64,000 nt of DNA from Accumulibacter sp. (GCF_036625195.1 NZ_JAZKUG010000001.1:930001-994000), one strand, 5' to 3'. Shown: positions 27,852 through 38,066, counted from the stretch's first letter. Program-made: numbers and translations. Notes: generated by a model from the sequence alone, not told the origin.

Positions 27852-29129
27852 TTGAGCCACAATCTGCGTAGCGCGCCGCGGCGCACCCTCCCCATCGTGA
27901 CGGCTTCCGCAATGCTCAGCCTGACTGCGGCTCTCGCGCCGACGATCGCCCGGGCCGACATCAACCTTGTTCCGCCGGGCCGCACCATCGATCCCGCCGT
28001 GCCGTTCCGGCTCTCGCTGATGGTGACCGGCGAGGCCGAATCGCGTTCCTATGCCCTGCCCGAGGTGCTGCGCGTCAACCTGACGCCTGATCTTGGCGCC
28101 GTGGCCCGTGTGGAATTGCGCCGCGAGACGCCGGTGCCCGACCAGATCAATCTGCGCCAGGGCGAATTCAGGCGCATCGACTACGTCGGCGAGGTGCCAC
28201 CGAATCTGCGCGGCCGGGTTCGCGTGGACGCTGTCGACATGGACGCTCCGGCAATGCTGGTGCAGCTCTCGACGCCGCGGGAAGCCGCAGTGGCCGAACC
28301 GATGCTGCCGCCAGCCGGCAGCGGTGAACGCCCGGCACAGGCCGACGCGGCAGCGACGCCCGACCGCGCACCGGCCACGGTCCTGACCGTGCGCTCCGAC
28401 AACGACCCCAACCGGCAGGATGAAGGCCGCCTGAGCTTTTACGAGCCCATGTTCTTCGTTGCCGGCGCCGGCGTCGATGCCAACGCGCAGATTCAGTTGA
28501 GCTTCAAGCTACGCCTCTACGAACCCGCCGACAAGAACTCGCGCCGCTTCCTCGACAACCTGTACTTCGCCTACACACAGGCGGCGTTCTGGGATCTGAC
28601 TGCGGATTCGAAGCCCTTCCTCGACACCAACTACATGCCCAGCTTCTTCTACTACGTCCCGAACACCGACTGGCGCGTCGGCGGCAACGCGGTCGGCATC
28701 GCCGCAGGTTACGAGCACGAATCCAACGGCAAGGACGGTAGTGAGTCACGCAGCATCGACACCCTGTTCGTGCGACCGTACTTCACTTTCGGCGACACGA
28801 GCGATTTCTACTGGACGTTCTCGCCCAAGCTCTATGCCTACATCGAAAAGAGCGAGAACCCGGATATCCAGAAGTATCGGGGCTACGGCGACTTCCGCTT
28901 CACCTACGGCAAGAACGACGATTGGCAGACGGCGTGGGTCCTGCGCAAGGGAACGAAGTCGAGTGCGTTCAGCTCCGACCTGCAATTCACCTATCCGCTC
29001 AACAAGTTCTTGCCCGGCCTGTCCGGTTACCTGATGGCGCAGTATTTCACCGGCTACGGCGAGAGCCTGCTCAACTACAACCAGCGCGAGCCGTGGAGCG
29101 TGCGCGTCGGCTACGCCATATCGCGCTGA
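27852..29129 (+). CDS. pldA: Outer-membrane phospholipase A1 (OMPLA)
   Basis: The 425-residue product has a signal peptide, a non-homologous region of about 150 residues, and then the OMPLA barrel. The active-site strand reads GYEHESNGKDG, giving the catalytic His and Ser of the HxSNG motif. The third catalytic position, Asn156 of the E. coli enzyme, aligns with Asp in SRSIDTLFVRP. The C terminus ends in alternating aromatic strands as expected for a barrel. It hydrolyses phospholipids in the outer leaflet when active as a Ca2+-dependent dimer. TTG 27852 is preferred because AAGGA sits just upstream; ATG 27783 lacks a site. Confidence 0.85.
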   Translation: MSHNLRSAPRRTLPIVTASAMLSLTAALAPTIARADINLVPPGRTIDPAVPFRLSLMVTGEAESRSYALPEVLRVNLTPDLGAVARVELRRETPVPDQINLRQGEFRRIDYVGEVPPNLRGRVRVDAVDMDAPAMLVQLSTPREAAVAEPMLPPAGSGERPAQADAAATPDRAPATVLTVRSDNDPNRQDEGRLSFYEPMFFVAGAGVDANAQIQLSFKLRLYEPADKNSRRFLDNLYFAYTQAAFWDLTADSKPFLDTNYMPSFFYYVPNTDWRVGGNAVGIAAGYEHESNGKDGSESRSIDTLFVRPYFTFGDTSDFYWTFSPKLYAYIEKSENPDIQKYRGYGDFRFTYGKNDDWQTAWVLRKGTKSSAFSSDLQFTYPLNKFLPGLSGYLMAQYFTGYGESLLNYNQREPWSVRVGYAISR

Positions 29130-29159
29130 CCAAGCAGGCCGCAGAGGCTGGACGAAACC

Positions 29160-29183
29160 GCCGCAACGCCCAAGCGTTGCGGC
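29160..29183 (+). terminator. Hairpin terminator after pldA
   Basis: A perfect 10-bp stem (GCCGCAACGC / GCGTTGCGGC) with a CCAA loop, 30 bases after the pldA stop, followed by a short mixed CTTCTC tract. It sits between convergent genes and may serve both. Confidence 0.7.
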
Positions 29184-29219
29184 GCTTCTCGTCGAGCACC
29201 GCCGGCAGAGGCCGCCGGA

Positions 29220-29630
29220 TCAGCGTTTGGCCATGGCCGCATCGCGCTTGGCCTTGGCGGCAGCCATGGCTTCATTGCGGGCTTCGATGATGGGCTTCAT
29301 CTTGGCGTCGAAGTCGGGCTTGGTCGCCTCCGTGGCCTGCCGCCTGGCAACGCGCCCGGCGACCACCGGGTCCTTGCCGCTCGCCTTGGCATCGGCCACG
29401 GCCTTGTCTACGGCAGCCTGAACGGTCGCGGCACGTTCCGCACGGATGGGTTTGGCGGCTGCATTGAACGCATTCCGTGCCGCACGCTGCTCGTTGCGCA
29501 TCACTACGATCGGGTCGCTGCTACCGGCCTTGGCACCGGTTGCGGCTGCGGCAGCGGGTGGCGTCTGGGCATGAACGAGCCCACCGATCAGGGCAAGCGA
29601 CAAGGCTGAGGCGACGATCAGATTCTTCAT
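29220..29630 (-). CDS. Small periplasmic Ala/Lys-rich helical protein
   Basis: The 136-residue product has a Sec signal (MKNLIVASALSLALIGGLVHA). It is then almost entirely charged helix rich in Ala, Lys, Arg and Glu (RNAFNAAAKPIRAERAATVQ, then KPIIEARNEAMAAAKAKRDA). The composition suggests a soluble helical or coiled-coil periplasmic protein. I do not recognise a named family. AGGAG five bases from ATG 29630 fixes the start. Confidence 0.65.
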   Translation of the reverse strand: MKNLIVASALSLALIGGLVHAQTPPAAAAATGAKAGSSDPIVVMRNEQRAARNAFNAAAKPIRAERAATVQAAVDKAVADAKASGKDPVVAGRVARRQATEATKPDFDAKMKPIIEARNEAMAAAKAKRDAAMAKR

Positions 29631-29929
29631 GACAGCTCCTTCGATGACGGTAAGGGTAGCGGAACGGGAAATCCGACGCGCCCGGCAGCAACCGATGGGA
29701 TCGCCGCTTGGAGTGTCGCCGGACCAGTCTATTCGGGACGACGATCTCGCGTCAAGGACGTGCCAGCCCGGATGCTCGGCCCCGGTTGTCGCCAGCCCCC
29801 CTCGGCGGTGCCGGAACCTCGGCGCATGTACCGGCGAGAGGCTGTAGTAGACTACGCAGCGAATGATCCGGCACGGGGAACCGACGACGCCGTTTCCTTC
29901 TCCCACTCCGACCTGAAATCGAGGACTCC

Positions 29930-30793
29930 ATGATCAAGACTCTTCTCGCGGCACTCATCGTCAGCACGGCGCTGATCGGCAGCAGCGCCACGGCGCAGAC
30001 CGGCTCCGCAACGCTGGCCCGGATCAAGTCGGCCAAGCTCATCAACGTCGCCTATTCCCCCGATTCGCTGCCATTCTCGTTCGTCGGCGCCGACAAGGAA
30101 CCAGCCGGGTATTCGATCGATCTGTGCAGGCGCGTCATTGCGCAGATTGCGCGTGCGGTTGGCGACGCGAACCTGAAGGTGCACTGGATCGCCGGTTCCG
30201 TCAGCGAACGGCTGCAGATGGTCGCCAGCGGGCGCGCCGATCTGGAGTGCGCCAACACGACGCAGACGCAGTCGCGCCTGGCAAAGGTCGACTTCTCCAA
30301 TCTCATCTTCATCGATGGCGGCGGGTTTCTCGTCAAGGACGGATCACCGATCAACCAGTTCACCGACCTGGCAGGGAAGCGGATCGCGGTGCTCAAGGGA
30401 ACGACCACCGAGAGCCGGCTCAACGACATGCTGCGCCTGTTGCAGATCAGCGCCACGGTGGTGACCGTCGCGGATGCCACGAGCGGCTTGGCGATGCTTG
30501 AGGCGGGCGACGTGGAGGCCTACGCCGGCGACAAGATCAAGCTCGTCGGCTTGGCGGTGCAGGCCAAGGAACCCGCCAAGCTGGCGTTGCTGGCGGAAGA
30601 CCTTTCAATGGAACCCTACGCGATGGCCCTGCCACGCAATGACTCGGCTTTCCGTCTCGAGGTCAACAAGGCACTGACGCAGGTCTACATGGGCGGCGAC
30701 ATCGAACAGATCTTTGCCCGGTGGTTGGGCAAGCTGGGGCGGCCGACCGGCTTGCTGGCGGCGATGTTCCTGCTGAATTCGATTCCCAACTGA
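29930..30793 (+). CDS. Periplasmic solute-binding protein, amino-acid type (SBP family 3)
   Basis: The 287-residue protein has a Sec signal (cleavage after ATAQ) and the bilobal SBP_bac_3 pattern: LPFSFVGADKEPAGYSIDLC near residue 45, GRADLECANTTQTQSRLAKV near 100, LAGKRIAVLKGTTTESRL near 145, and AYAGDKIKLVGLAV near 198. Such proteins deliver polar amino acids or related ligands to ABC importers or sensors. No permease or ATPase lies nearby, so it is an orphan receptor here. The C terminus ends in a short hydrophobic segment (LLAAMFLLN), which is unusual. Confidence 0.8.
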   Translation: MIKTLLAALIVSTALIGSSATAQTGSATLARIKSAKLINVAYSPDSLPFSFVGADKEPAGYSIDLCRRVIAQIARAVGDANLKVHWIAGSVSERLQMVASGRADLECANTTQTQSRLAKVDFSNLIFIDGGGFLVKDGSPINQFTDLAGKRIAVLKGTTTESRLNDMLRLLQISATVVTVADATSGLAMLEAGDVEAYAGDKIKLVGLAVQAKEPAKLALLAEDLSMEPYAMALPRNDSAFRLEVNKALTQVYMGGDIEQIFARWLGKLGRPTGLLAAMFLLNSIPN

Positions 30794-30820
30794 AGAGTCC
30801 ATCCATCCGCACTGGAGAGA

Positions 30821-31276
30821 ATGAAAATGACCCAGCTTTCGCCATGGCAGCGTTTTGCCGCCGTATTGAGTACCGCCTTCGCGCTGCTGCTGACCGGCTG
30901 CGAAACCACGCCGGCGTTCCAGGTCTCCGGGCCCGCGTGGCGTGACGGTACGGTCGAATCGATCGTTCAGGACACGGTGCAGAGCGGCAACGCCGCCGCC
31001 GGTGCCCTTGGCGGTGCGCTGGTTGGCGGCATCCTCGGCAACCAGGTCGGCGGTGGCAGCGGCCGGACCGCGGCGACCATCATCGGTGCGGGTGGTGGCG
31101 CCTTCATCGGCAACCAGGCCGCGCAGCGCCAGACGCTCGTCTGGCGCATCGGTGTGCGCTACGACGACGGCTCGCTGGCCACGATCCAGCAGACGACCGC
31201 GCCAGCCCTGCGCATCGGCGACCGTGTGCGCGTCACGGCGAACGGTATCGAACTGCTCAGGCAGGGTCCCAACTGA
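30821..31276 (+). CDS. Glycine-zipper lipoprotein (SlyB / 17-kDa antigen type)
   Basis: The 151-residue outer-membrane lipoprotein has lipobox LLTGC. A glycine-zipper 2TM domain follows (GALGGALVGGILGNQVGGGS, then AATIIGAGGGAFIGNQAAQ), then a C-terminal beta-rich domain (WRIGVRYDDGSLATI ... IGDRVRVTANGIELL). This is the SlyB/Pcp pattern found in envelope-stress lipoproteins. It starts 27 bases after the binding-protein gene. Confidence 0.85.
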   Translation: MKMTQLSPWQRFAAVLSTAFALLLTGCETTPAFQVSGPAWRDGTVESIVQDTVQSGNAAAGALGGALVGGILGNQVGGGSGRTAATIIGAGGGAFIGNQAAQRQTLVWRIGVRYDDGSLATIQQTTAPALRIGDRVRVTANGIELLRQGPN

Positions 31277-31308
31277 GGCATTCCTTCGCGCTGCACGACA
31301 CGACAGGC

Positions 31309-32544
31309 ATGAGCGCGTTCCGCAGCGAGCGCCGGCGCTTTCTGCTCGGCGGCGCCGGCGCCGCCTGCGGGCTGCTCGCGGGCTGTGATCTGTCGTTGCG
31401 CGACGGCGTGTTCAATGCCTGCCTGGCCGAACTGCCGGCCGACCTGCGTGAGCATCCGCTGCTCAGGGCCGCGTGGCACGGGCTCGACGCCGGCAAGGTC
31501 TGCGACACCCATTGCCATGTCTTCGGCAATGGCGATTCCGGCAGCGGCCTCTGGTTCAATCCGCGCATGGAGCAGATCTGGAATCCGCGCGGCTACGTGC
31601 AGCGCGAGTTCTATCTCAATGCCTCTTGCGTGGACGAGCGGCCGGGCAAGGTCGACACAAGTTTCGTCGAGCGCCTGCTGGCGCAGTGCCGGAGCATGGC
31701 CCCCGGTTTTCATGCTCTGCTCTTCGCTTTCGACTGGGCGCGCGACGAGACGGGCGCGCCGATGGTCGATCGCTCGACCTTTCATGTCCCGGACGACTAT
31801 GTGGCCGGTCTGGCCTTCAGCCATCCCGAGCATTTCCTTTGGGCGGCATCGATTCATCCGTACGACCCGCGCGCCCTCGACCGGCTCGACACGGCGGCGG
31901 CGCGCGGCGCGCGGGCCATCAAGTGGCTCCCCTCGGCACAGAACATCGACCCGGCTGACGCACGTTGCGACCACTTCTACGCCAGGCTCGCCGCCTTGCG
32001 CATGCCGCTCATCACGCATGCCGGCGACGAGCGCGCGGTACATGGCTTCGGCGAGCATCTCGGCAACCCGCTGCGCCTGCGGCGACCGCTCGACGCAGGC
32101 GTGCAGGTGGTGGTCGCGCACTGTGCGTCGCTCGGCAGCGGCCACATCGACGATCTGCGCTCGGCCAAACTCAGCAACTTCGAACTGTTCGCGCAACTGA
32201 TGGACGATGCGCGCTACCGCAGCAACCTGTTCGGCGATATCTCGGCGATCACGCAGGGCAACCGGATGAGCGTCGTCGCCTCGTTGCTCGAGCATCGCGA
32301 CTGGCACGAGCGCCTGTTGAACGGATCGGACTATCCCCTGCCCGGGGTCGTGCCGCTGATTTCGCTGCGGGCGCTGGTCGATTGGCAGTTGCTCGATGCG
32401 GCTGCCGTCGATACCCTGCGCCGGCTGCGCGACATCAATGTCCTGCTCTACGATTTCGTGCTCAAACGCAACCTGAAGAAGCATGGCCAGGGCTTCGCGA
32501 AGGCGGTGTTCGAGACCGCACCGTTCTTCAGCCGGCCGGCCTGA
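31309..32544 (+). CDS. Tat-exported amidohydrolase-family lipoprotein
   Basis: The 411-residue protein starts with a twin-arginine-like signal (SERRRFLLGG) ending in a lipobox (GLLAGC). The amidohydrolase/TIM-barrel metal sites are visible: DTHCHVFG near residue 66 (HxH), KWLPSAQNIDP near 205, ITHAGDE near 235, VVVAHCASLGSGH near 268, and the closing LNGSDYPLPG near 340. These features match the amidohydrolase-2 family of metal-dependent hydrolases and decarboxylases. Substrate unknown. It follows the glycine-zipper gene by 32 bases. Confidence 0.8.
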   Translation: MSAFRSERRRFLLGGAGAACGLLAGCDLSLRDGVFNACLAELPADLREHPLLRAAWHGLDAGKVCDTHCHVFGNGDSGSGLWFNPRMEQIWNPRGYVQREFYLNASCVDERPGKVDTSFVERLLAQCRSMAPGFHALLFAFDWARDETGAPMVDRSTFHVPDDYVAGLAFSHPEHFLWAASIHPYDPRALDRLDTAAARGARAIKWLPSAQNIDPADARCDHFYARLAALRMPLITHAGDERAVHGFGEHLGNPLRLRRPLDAGVQVVVAHCASLGSGHIDDLRSAKLSNFELFAQLMDDARYRSNLFGDISAITQGNRMSVVASLLEHRDWHERLLNGSDYPLPGVVPLISLRALVDWQLLDAAAVDTLRRLRDINVLLYDFVLKRNLKKHGQGFAKAVFETAPFFSRPA

Positions 32545-32676
32545 CTGGAGAAGCCCCCGACCCCCGATCAACCACCGTTGCAACCGCTTTCTGCAGTCCC
32601 CGCAGGCCGCCGCCGTCGGGGCAGGCGGAAGCCTCAGCAAGCCTGATCCGCTGCCGCAAGCGGTGCGGGAACCCCG

Positions 32677-33942
32677 ATGACACAGTGGATGCCGTTGACA
32701 CCCTTTTCACCGCTCGCCCGGCTGCTGCGCTGCGCGCCGCTGGCAGTGGCGCTGGCGCTCGTCGGCTGCGGCTCGCTGCCGCGCAACGGCGTGCCCACCG
32801 AGTTGATGTCCAGCGCCGCGATCCCGGGCATGCCGGACGTGCGCGCAGCCGCCGGACTGCGCAGCCCGGTGATGGAAAGCGACATGGTGAAATCCTTTGC
32901 CCAGGAATCGGCCAGCGACTTCCCAGCGATGGCCGACGGCAACGTGCTCCATCCGCACCTTGCGCTGTCGGGCGGCGGCGCCAATGGCGCGTTCGGAGCC
33001 GGCTTTCTGAATGGCTGGTCGAGCACCGGCAAGCGCCCGACCTTCAAGGTGGTCACCGGCGTGTCGACCGGCGCGCTGATGGCGCCGTTCGCCTTTCTCG
33101 GGCAATCCCGCGACGCGGCGCTGCGCGAGTTCTATACCACGACGCGCTCGCGGGACATCTTCGCACTCGGAGCGTTCCTGTCGACGGCCAAGCAACTGCT
33201 GTTCGGCGAGAGCATCGCCGACACGAGCCCGCTCGTCGCACTGATCGAGCGGCACGTCGACGACGCCCTGCTGCGCGAAATCGCGCTCGCCCACAAAGGC
33301 GGCCGGCGCCTGTACATCGGCAGCGTGGATCTCGATTCGCAGCGCTTCATCATCTGGAACATGGGGCTGATCGCCAGCAGCGGCCATCCCGATGCGCTGC
33401 CACTCTTCCGCAGGGTCATGCTGGCTTCGGCGGCCATTCCGATCGCCTTCTCGCCGGTACTCTTCGAGGTGGAAGCCGGCGGACGACGCCATGACGAAAT
33501 GCATGTCGACGGTGGCGTCGCGGCGCAGGTATTCACCATCGGCGGGCTGCTCAGCGCGCGCGAACTGCGTCGGCAGGCCGGCTACGCTGCGCTGCGCGAG
33601 GACATCTATGTCATCCACAACGGCCAGTTGGCCGCCGACGTCGGAACCACGCGCCGCTCGGTTCCGGACATCGCGCGACGCACATTGCAGGCCGCCGGCA
33701 AGTCAGCCGTCGTCGGCGACCTCTTCCGCATCTACGCGCTGGCGCTGCGCGAACACTCGGGATATCACTGGATCACCATTCCCGAAGGCATCAACCTCGC
33801 CGGCAACGAAACCTTCGATCCAGTGGTGATGCAGCAACTCTACGACGTCGGTTACGCGATCGCACGTGCCGGACCACCCTGGAACATCCTGCCGCCCGGG
33901 GTGGACGGCGAAGGCGGAGGGATACCGGATGGGGCGAATTAG
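32677..33942 (+). CDS. Patatin-like phospholipase lipoprotein
   Basis: The 421-residue product has a lipoprotein signal (lipobox LVGC) and the patatin catalytic set: SGGGANGAFGAGFLNGW near residue 92, nucleophile TGVSTGALMAPF near 130, and dyad Asp in MHVDGGVAAQVF near 275. Envelope-anchored patatins are thought to act on phospholipids or lysophospholipids. Its location near pldA and two envelope lipoproteins supports a role in envelope lipid turnover (inference). It converges on the AsmA-like gene. Confidence 0.85.
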   Translation: MTQWMPLTPFSPLARLLRCAPLAVALALVGCGSLPRNGVPTELMSSAAIPGMPDVRAAAGLRSPVMESDMVKSFAQESASDFPAMADGNVLHPHLALSGGGANGAFGAGFLNGWSSTGKRPTFKVVTGVSTGALMAPFAFLGQSRDAALREFYTTTRSRDIFALGAFLSTAKQLLFGESIADTSPLVALIERHVDDALLREIALAHKGGRRLYIGSVDLDSQRFIIWNMGLIASSGHPDALPLFRRVMLASAAIPIAFSPVLFEVEAGGRRHDEMHVDGGVAAQVFTIGGLLSARELRRQAGYAALREDIYVIHNGQLAADVGTTRRSVPDIARRTLQAAGKSAVVGDLFRIYALALREHSGYHWITIPEGINLAGNETFDPVVMQQLYDVGYAIARAGPPWNILPPGVDGEGGGIPDGAN

Positions 33943-34049
33943 CCTGACCTGATGTCGTTTCGTGTGGAAGCGCCCGCAGCCACTTGCCGACCCGACAGGC
34001 AGACCAACCGGAAGCAGCGGGTGTTGTGCGCCTTGCGGACGCTGTCAGG

Positions 34050-37000
34050 TCAGGAGCCGGGATCATTCTCGCGCTGCGGCCTCCTGCAGACGTCGGCGCC
34101 GTCGCGCGGCAGCGGGCCCAGGGTGAACCACTCGATCGGCAGGAGGATCGGTGACGCAATCAGACGCAGAACCGATTCAAGAAGGTCGCGCGGCTCGATG
34201 TGAAATCGGAAGTCGGTGAGTGTTCCGCTGACGCGCAACGGGGTTTGCAGGCGAAATACAGCGAAGCCCTTCCCTCGCGGGCGAAATACGAATGCCAGTC
34301 GTTCACTCGCCAGATCGGCGCTGCCCACGCCGCGAACGCGCACGCGGGTGGTATCGATGACGATCTCCTCGTCGCTCAACTTGCCATCCTGGAGATCGAA
34401 AGTGCCAACGACACAGTTCAGAACGGCGCTCCCGCCCGGATCGACCATCGGCACCAGCGCAAGCAGGAGATTCACCGACCAAAGACTCAAGGCGCCGCTA
34501 CGCAATTCAGTCGGCCAAACGGCGAAGTCCACTTTGCCGTCGGCGTGGCGCATGATCGCATTCAGCGACGGTGCTTTGCCCGCGACCGCCAGATCCAGGC
34601 TGAACAGTCCTCTGACGTTCTCCGCCTGGCCCAGGCGGCGGGCGATGATTCCATAGTCGAAGCGCTCGACGTAAGCGCCAGCGGCGAGCTCGACCTCGGC
34701 GAGGCTCGGGTCATACTCGGCGGCGAGCCGCAGGGTTCCCCCAGGAATATTGACCATGGCTGGACCAAGGAAGAAGCGCCCGTCAACGACCTGAACGCGC
34801 AAGGACCCGTCGGCCAGGCGGTCGCTTCCGGAAAGCACCTCCTGGACTTCGACCGCGAGGTAGGAATCGAAGCGGCGCAAGAACCCGGCACCGAGCAGGC
34901 GCTCGCTGCGCACGACGACCTTGCCTGCCGACCGGCGCAGGCTTTCGGCAGTACTGACCGGTGGCGAGGGATCGGCAAGGCGCTCCGGCAGCGGGAAATC
35001 GTCGAGCTGGATGCTGGGGGCGCTCAGCCGCAGGTCGAGCCGTGGCCGTTGTCGGCTCACGTCCAGTGTGCCGCTGCCCTCGAGCCGGCTCTCGCCGACG
35101 CGCAGCTGCAGCCCCCGTACTTCGTAGCCGCTGGCCGTCACGAGCAGCGGGCCGCGCAGCGACCAGGGGCCCCACGCCGGGAGTTCGACGCGCGCCAGCC
35201 CGCTGAGCGTATCAAGCCGTTCGCCGCCCATCTCGAGGGTGAGCTGAGCGGCGCGCCCGAGCGGCAGCGCCACCTCGCCGTCGAGTGTCAGCTTCGCTCC
35301 AGCCGCCTGCGCCGCCAGTGCGAAGGGCAGATGCGCCGTATCGCGCAACAGGTCCGCGAGCGTCCCGGTGCTGAATGTGAGATCGAACGCGGTCTGCTCG
35401 AACGTTCCGTCGAGACGAAGCCTGATCGGTTCGCCCGGTCGGACTGCGATCGCTGCCTCGCCGAGGTGGAACTCGGCGAGCGGGCGCTGCAGGGCGCCGA
35501 GGACAGTGATGTCGCCGCCGACCACACGCGCCTCGAAGGCCGACAGGTTGGCGAGCTCGCGCAGGGTGTTGCCATGCCCGCGCATGCTGATCTGCAACCT
35601 TTCCGCACGGCCGGCGATATCCTCGGCGGCGCCCAGGTCACGCAGCAGGAGGCCGAGGTCGACTTCGCCGGTGGCGAGATCGAGCCGGACTGCAGGCCGC
35701 CCGCCGCGCCGGTCGAGTGCGACGAGCCCGCTGAACGGTGCGCCGGCGAGCTTGCCGGAGAAGCTCGAGGGCAGCAGGTCGCCGGCGCGGACGCGGCCGG
35801 CGAAGCGGACGCCCAGCAGATCGGTGCGGCCGAGAATGACGCGCTGCAGCGCCAGGTCGACGTCGATGTCCGGCAGATCGAGGGCGTCGGGAAAAAGCGG
35901 CGCGTCGTCGCTGCGCGCGGTGCGGCCGCGCAGCGTCGCGAGCTCCGGAACATCAATCAGCCGACTGCGCACCGCGGCGACGACCGGCTGATCGTCGCCG
36001 CGGCTACTCCGGGCGTCAACCGTCAGCTCGCTGCGTCCGAGCCGGAGCGTCGTCTGCTCGACGGACCACGCGTCACTGGCGATCCGCATGCGGCCGCGCA
36101 GGGCCAGGGGCAATCCTGATTCCGGCGCGACACCCAGCCAGCGCGCCAGATCACCCGTACGACGGGCCTGCAGGGCGAAGTCAAGGGCCATTTCGCGCTT
36201 CGCCGCGGGATGTGCGAGCATGCCCTCGATGCGCAGCCTCGCCGGCGCGGCGGCGATCTCGAGTTCGACCGGCATGGCCAGCTCGCGCAGCATCTCGGGC
36301 AGCGTGCCGCCGCGCAGCGAGAGTTTCAGCGGCTCGGCCAGCAGCGTCCCGCGCCCACTGCCACGCAATCGTTGCCCACGCGGCAGGGCAAGTTCCAGTG
36401 TCGCGAGCGTGCTGGCGAGCGGCCGACCGTCGTCCCGCTTGCCACTGCTCAAGCGGGCGTCCCTCGCCGCCAGCGACAGCTCCAGGTCACTCAACAGTGC
36501 GCCGGTCGTCTCGCCACGGCCGCCAAGGCGCAGTTCGATCTGCCCGAGCCTGCCTGCGCCGTCGGCAGCACCCGTCAGCTGCCGCACGAGATCGTCGAGC
36601 ACGACGTCCTGCGCTGCAAAGCGCAGCGCCAGTGTCGGCTTCGCTGCCGCCGTATCGAGGTCGAAGCGACCGGAGAACGGGATGCCGGCCAGCGTCGCGC
36701 TGATCGGCATCCGCACGCCGCTGGCATCGGCATGCAGATCGAACTTCGCGTCCTCGACATCGACCGGCAGGCCGTGCCACTCGCCGATGTGCAAGTCGAG
36801 GTCGATGTCGACGGGCACGAGATCGCGCAGGAGCAGCATCTGCCCTTGCTGCGTGACGGCATCGGGGGCATCGTCCGGTGCATCCGGACGGCTGGCGGAG
36901 AACGGGCGCAGGTCGAGGGCGGCAACGCTCAGCGCGCCGCTGAGTCGCGCGCGGGCGCCGCCGAAGACGAGCCTGAGTTGTCCGGCAAGTTCGTTCGTCG

Positions 37001-37820
37001 CGGCGACGGCGCGCGACTCATCGCCTGCAGCAGCGGGGGCAAGCGCTGCGACATCAGGGCCGAAGGCGAAGCGCGCCTCGCCCTTGCCCGCGTCGACCGC
37101 ACCGCTGGCATGCAGCCGCGCGCCGGGGGATTCGATGTCAAGGATGAAGGGCCACGGCTCCGCCGCTTCCCGGATCAGGCGCAACGGCCCGCCCTCGGCC
37201 GTGAGAGCGAACGGAAGCTGCGTGCCGATGCGGCCACGCATCGTCAGGCGCAATGTTTCCTTCGACCCGCCACTCGCCAGCAGCTCGTCCAGATCGAGGG
37301 CGTGGTGTGTCGCCGAGCGTGCATCGCGGTAGTCGACGGCAAGCCCGTGCAGGGCAATCTGGCCGACCTCGATCCGCCCCGGTGAGGAAGCCGGCGCGTC
37401 CGGTCGTTCCAGGTCCCAGTTGCTGCGCCCGTCGCTTGCCCGTTCGAGCCACAGGCGAACGGTGCTGGCCTCGAGGCTGCGCAGGTGCAGCTCACCAAAC
37501 AGCGCGGCGAACAGATCGATGCGGACGCGCGCATCGGCCAGCGCGAGAAACTCCTGCGCCGTGAAACCGGGCGGGTTGTGGATGCGCAGCGCGCCGGCGT
37601 GCAGTTCCACCGTACGGCCCAGCGAAAGCTCGAACGGCCCGGCCAGGAAGACCGGGCGTCCGAGGGCGATGGAAATCCGCTCTGCTGACCAGTCCCGCCA
37701 GCGCGAAGCGTCGATCGTCGCTCCGGTGACCAGCAACGCGACGATGGCAAAGAACGCCGCGGCGAACGGGAGACCGACGAGGCCCGTGAGCGCGAAGAGA
37801 AACCAGCGCCAGCGGCTCAT
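34050..37820 (-). CDS. Large AsmA-family envelope protein
   Basis: This 1256-residue protein is anchored by one N-terminal helix (FLFALTGLVGLPFAAAFFAI). The AsmA-type start DWSAERISIALGRPVFLAGPF follows, with many repeated beta-rich units. The AsmA C-terminal module carries FALNAIMRHADGKVDF-like sequence and closes DLASERLAFVFRPRGKGFAV. AsmA/TamB-like proteins are long periplasmic beta-groove proteins that carry phospholipids toward the outer membrane. It is divergently spaced from DegP by about 250 bases of non-coding DNA and convergent with the patatin lipoprotein gene. Confidence 0.82.
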   Translation of the reverse strand: MSRWRWFLFALTGLVGLPFAAAFFAIVALLVTGATIDASRWRDWSAERISIALGRPVFLAGPFELSLGRTVELHAGALRIHNPPGFTAQEFLALADARVRIDLFAALFGELHLRSLEASTVRLWLERASDGRSNWDLERPDAPASSPGRIEVGQIALHGLAVDYRDARSATHHALDLDELLASGGSKETLRLTMRGRIGTQLPFALTAEGGPLRLIREAAEPWPFILDIESPGARLHASGAVDAGKGEARFAFGPDVAALAPAAAGDESRAVAATNELAGQLRLVFGGARARLSGALSVAALDLRPFSASRPDAPDDAPDAVTQQGQMLLLRDLVPVDIDLDLHIGEWHGLPVDVEDAKFDLHADASGVRMPISATLAGIPFSGRFDLDTAAAKPTLALRFAAQDVVLDDLVRQLTGAADGAGRLGQIELRLGGRGETTGALLSDLELSLAARDARLSSGKRDDGRPLASTLATLELALPRGQRLRGSGRGTLLAEPLKLSLRGGTLPEMLRELAMPVELEIAAAPARLRIEGMLAHPAAKREMALDFALQARRTGDLARWLGVAPESGLPLALRGRMRIASDAWSVEQTTLRLGRSELTVDARSSRGDDQPVVAAVRSRLIDVPELATLRGRTARSDDAPLFPDALDLPDIDVDLALQRVILGRTDLLGVRFAGRVRAGDLLPSSFSGKLAGAPFSGLVALDRRGGRPAVRLDLATGEVDLGLLLRDLGAAEDIAGRAERLQISMRGHGNTLRELANLSAFEARVVGGDITVLGALQRPLAEFHLGEAAIAVRPGEPIRLRLDGTFEQTAFDLTFSTGTLADLLRDTAHLPFALAAQAAGAKLTLDGEVALPLGRAAQLTLEMGGERLDTLSGLARVELPAWGPWSLRGPLLVTASGYEVRGLQLRVGESRLEGSGTLDVSRQRPRLDLRLSAPSIQLDDFPLPERLADPSPPVSTAESLRRSAGKVVVRSERLLGAGFLRRFDSYLAVEVQEVLSGSDRLADGSLRVQVVDGRFFLGPAMVNIPGGTLRLAAEYDPSLAEVELAAGAYVERFDYGIIARRLGQAENVRGLFSLDLAVAGKAPSLNAIMRHADGKVDFAVWPTELRSGALSLWSVNLLLALVPMVDPGGSAVLNCVVGTFDLQDGKLSDEEIVIDTTRVRVRGVGSADLASERLAFVFRPRGKGFAVFRLQTPLRVSGTLTDFRFHIEPRDLLESVLRLIASPILLPIEWFTLGPLPRDGADVCRRPQRENDPGS

Positions 37821-38066
37821 CGAAGCCGGCGCACCGCATGCCGACGCAGGACGCGCCCGGGAAAGAGAAGGATTTTCAACCCGGCAACCCAAGACAACCC
37901 AAAGTGAGCCGAAGTATCGTTGCCTTGCATGCCACGGTCAATGCCTGGATTCCGCTCGGGAGAACGTGAAGGGCCGCGCATCCTGCTCCTGCCGCCACCG
38001 GCCGCGAGGTGCTCCTGGCTGCTCGTCGGGTCGCACGACCGGCTGCTCCGCCAGGCAAGCGGGCAA

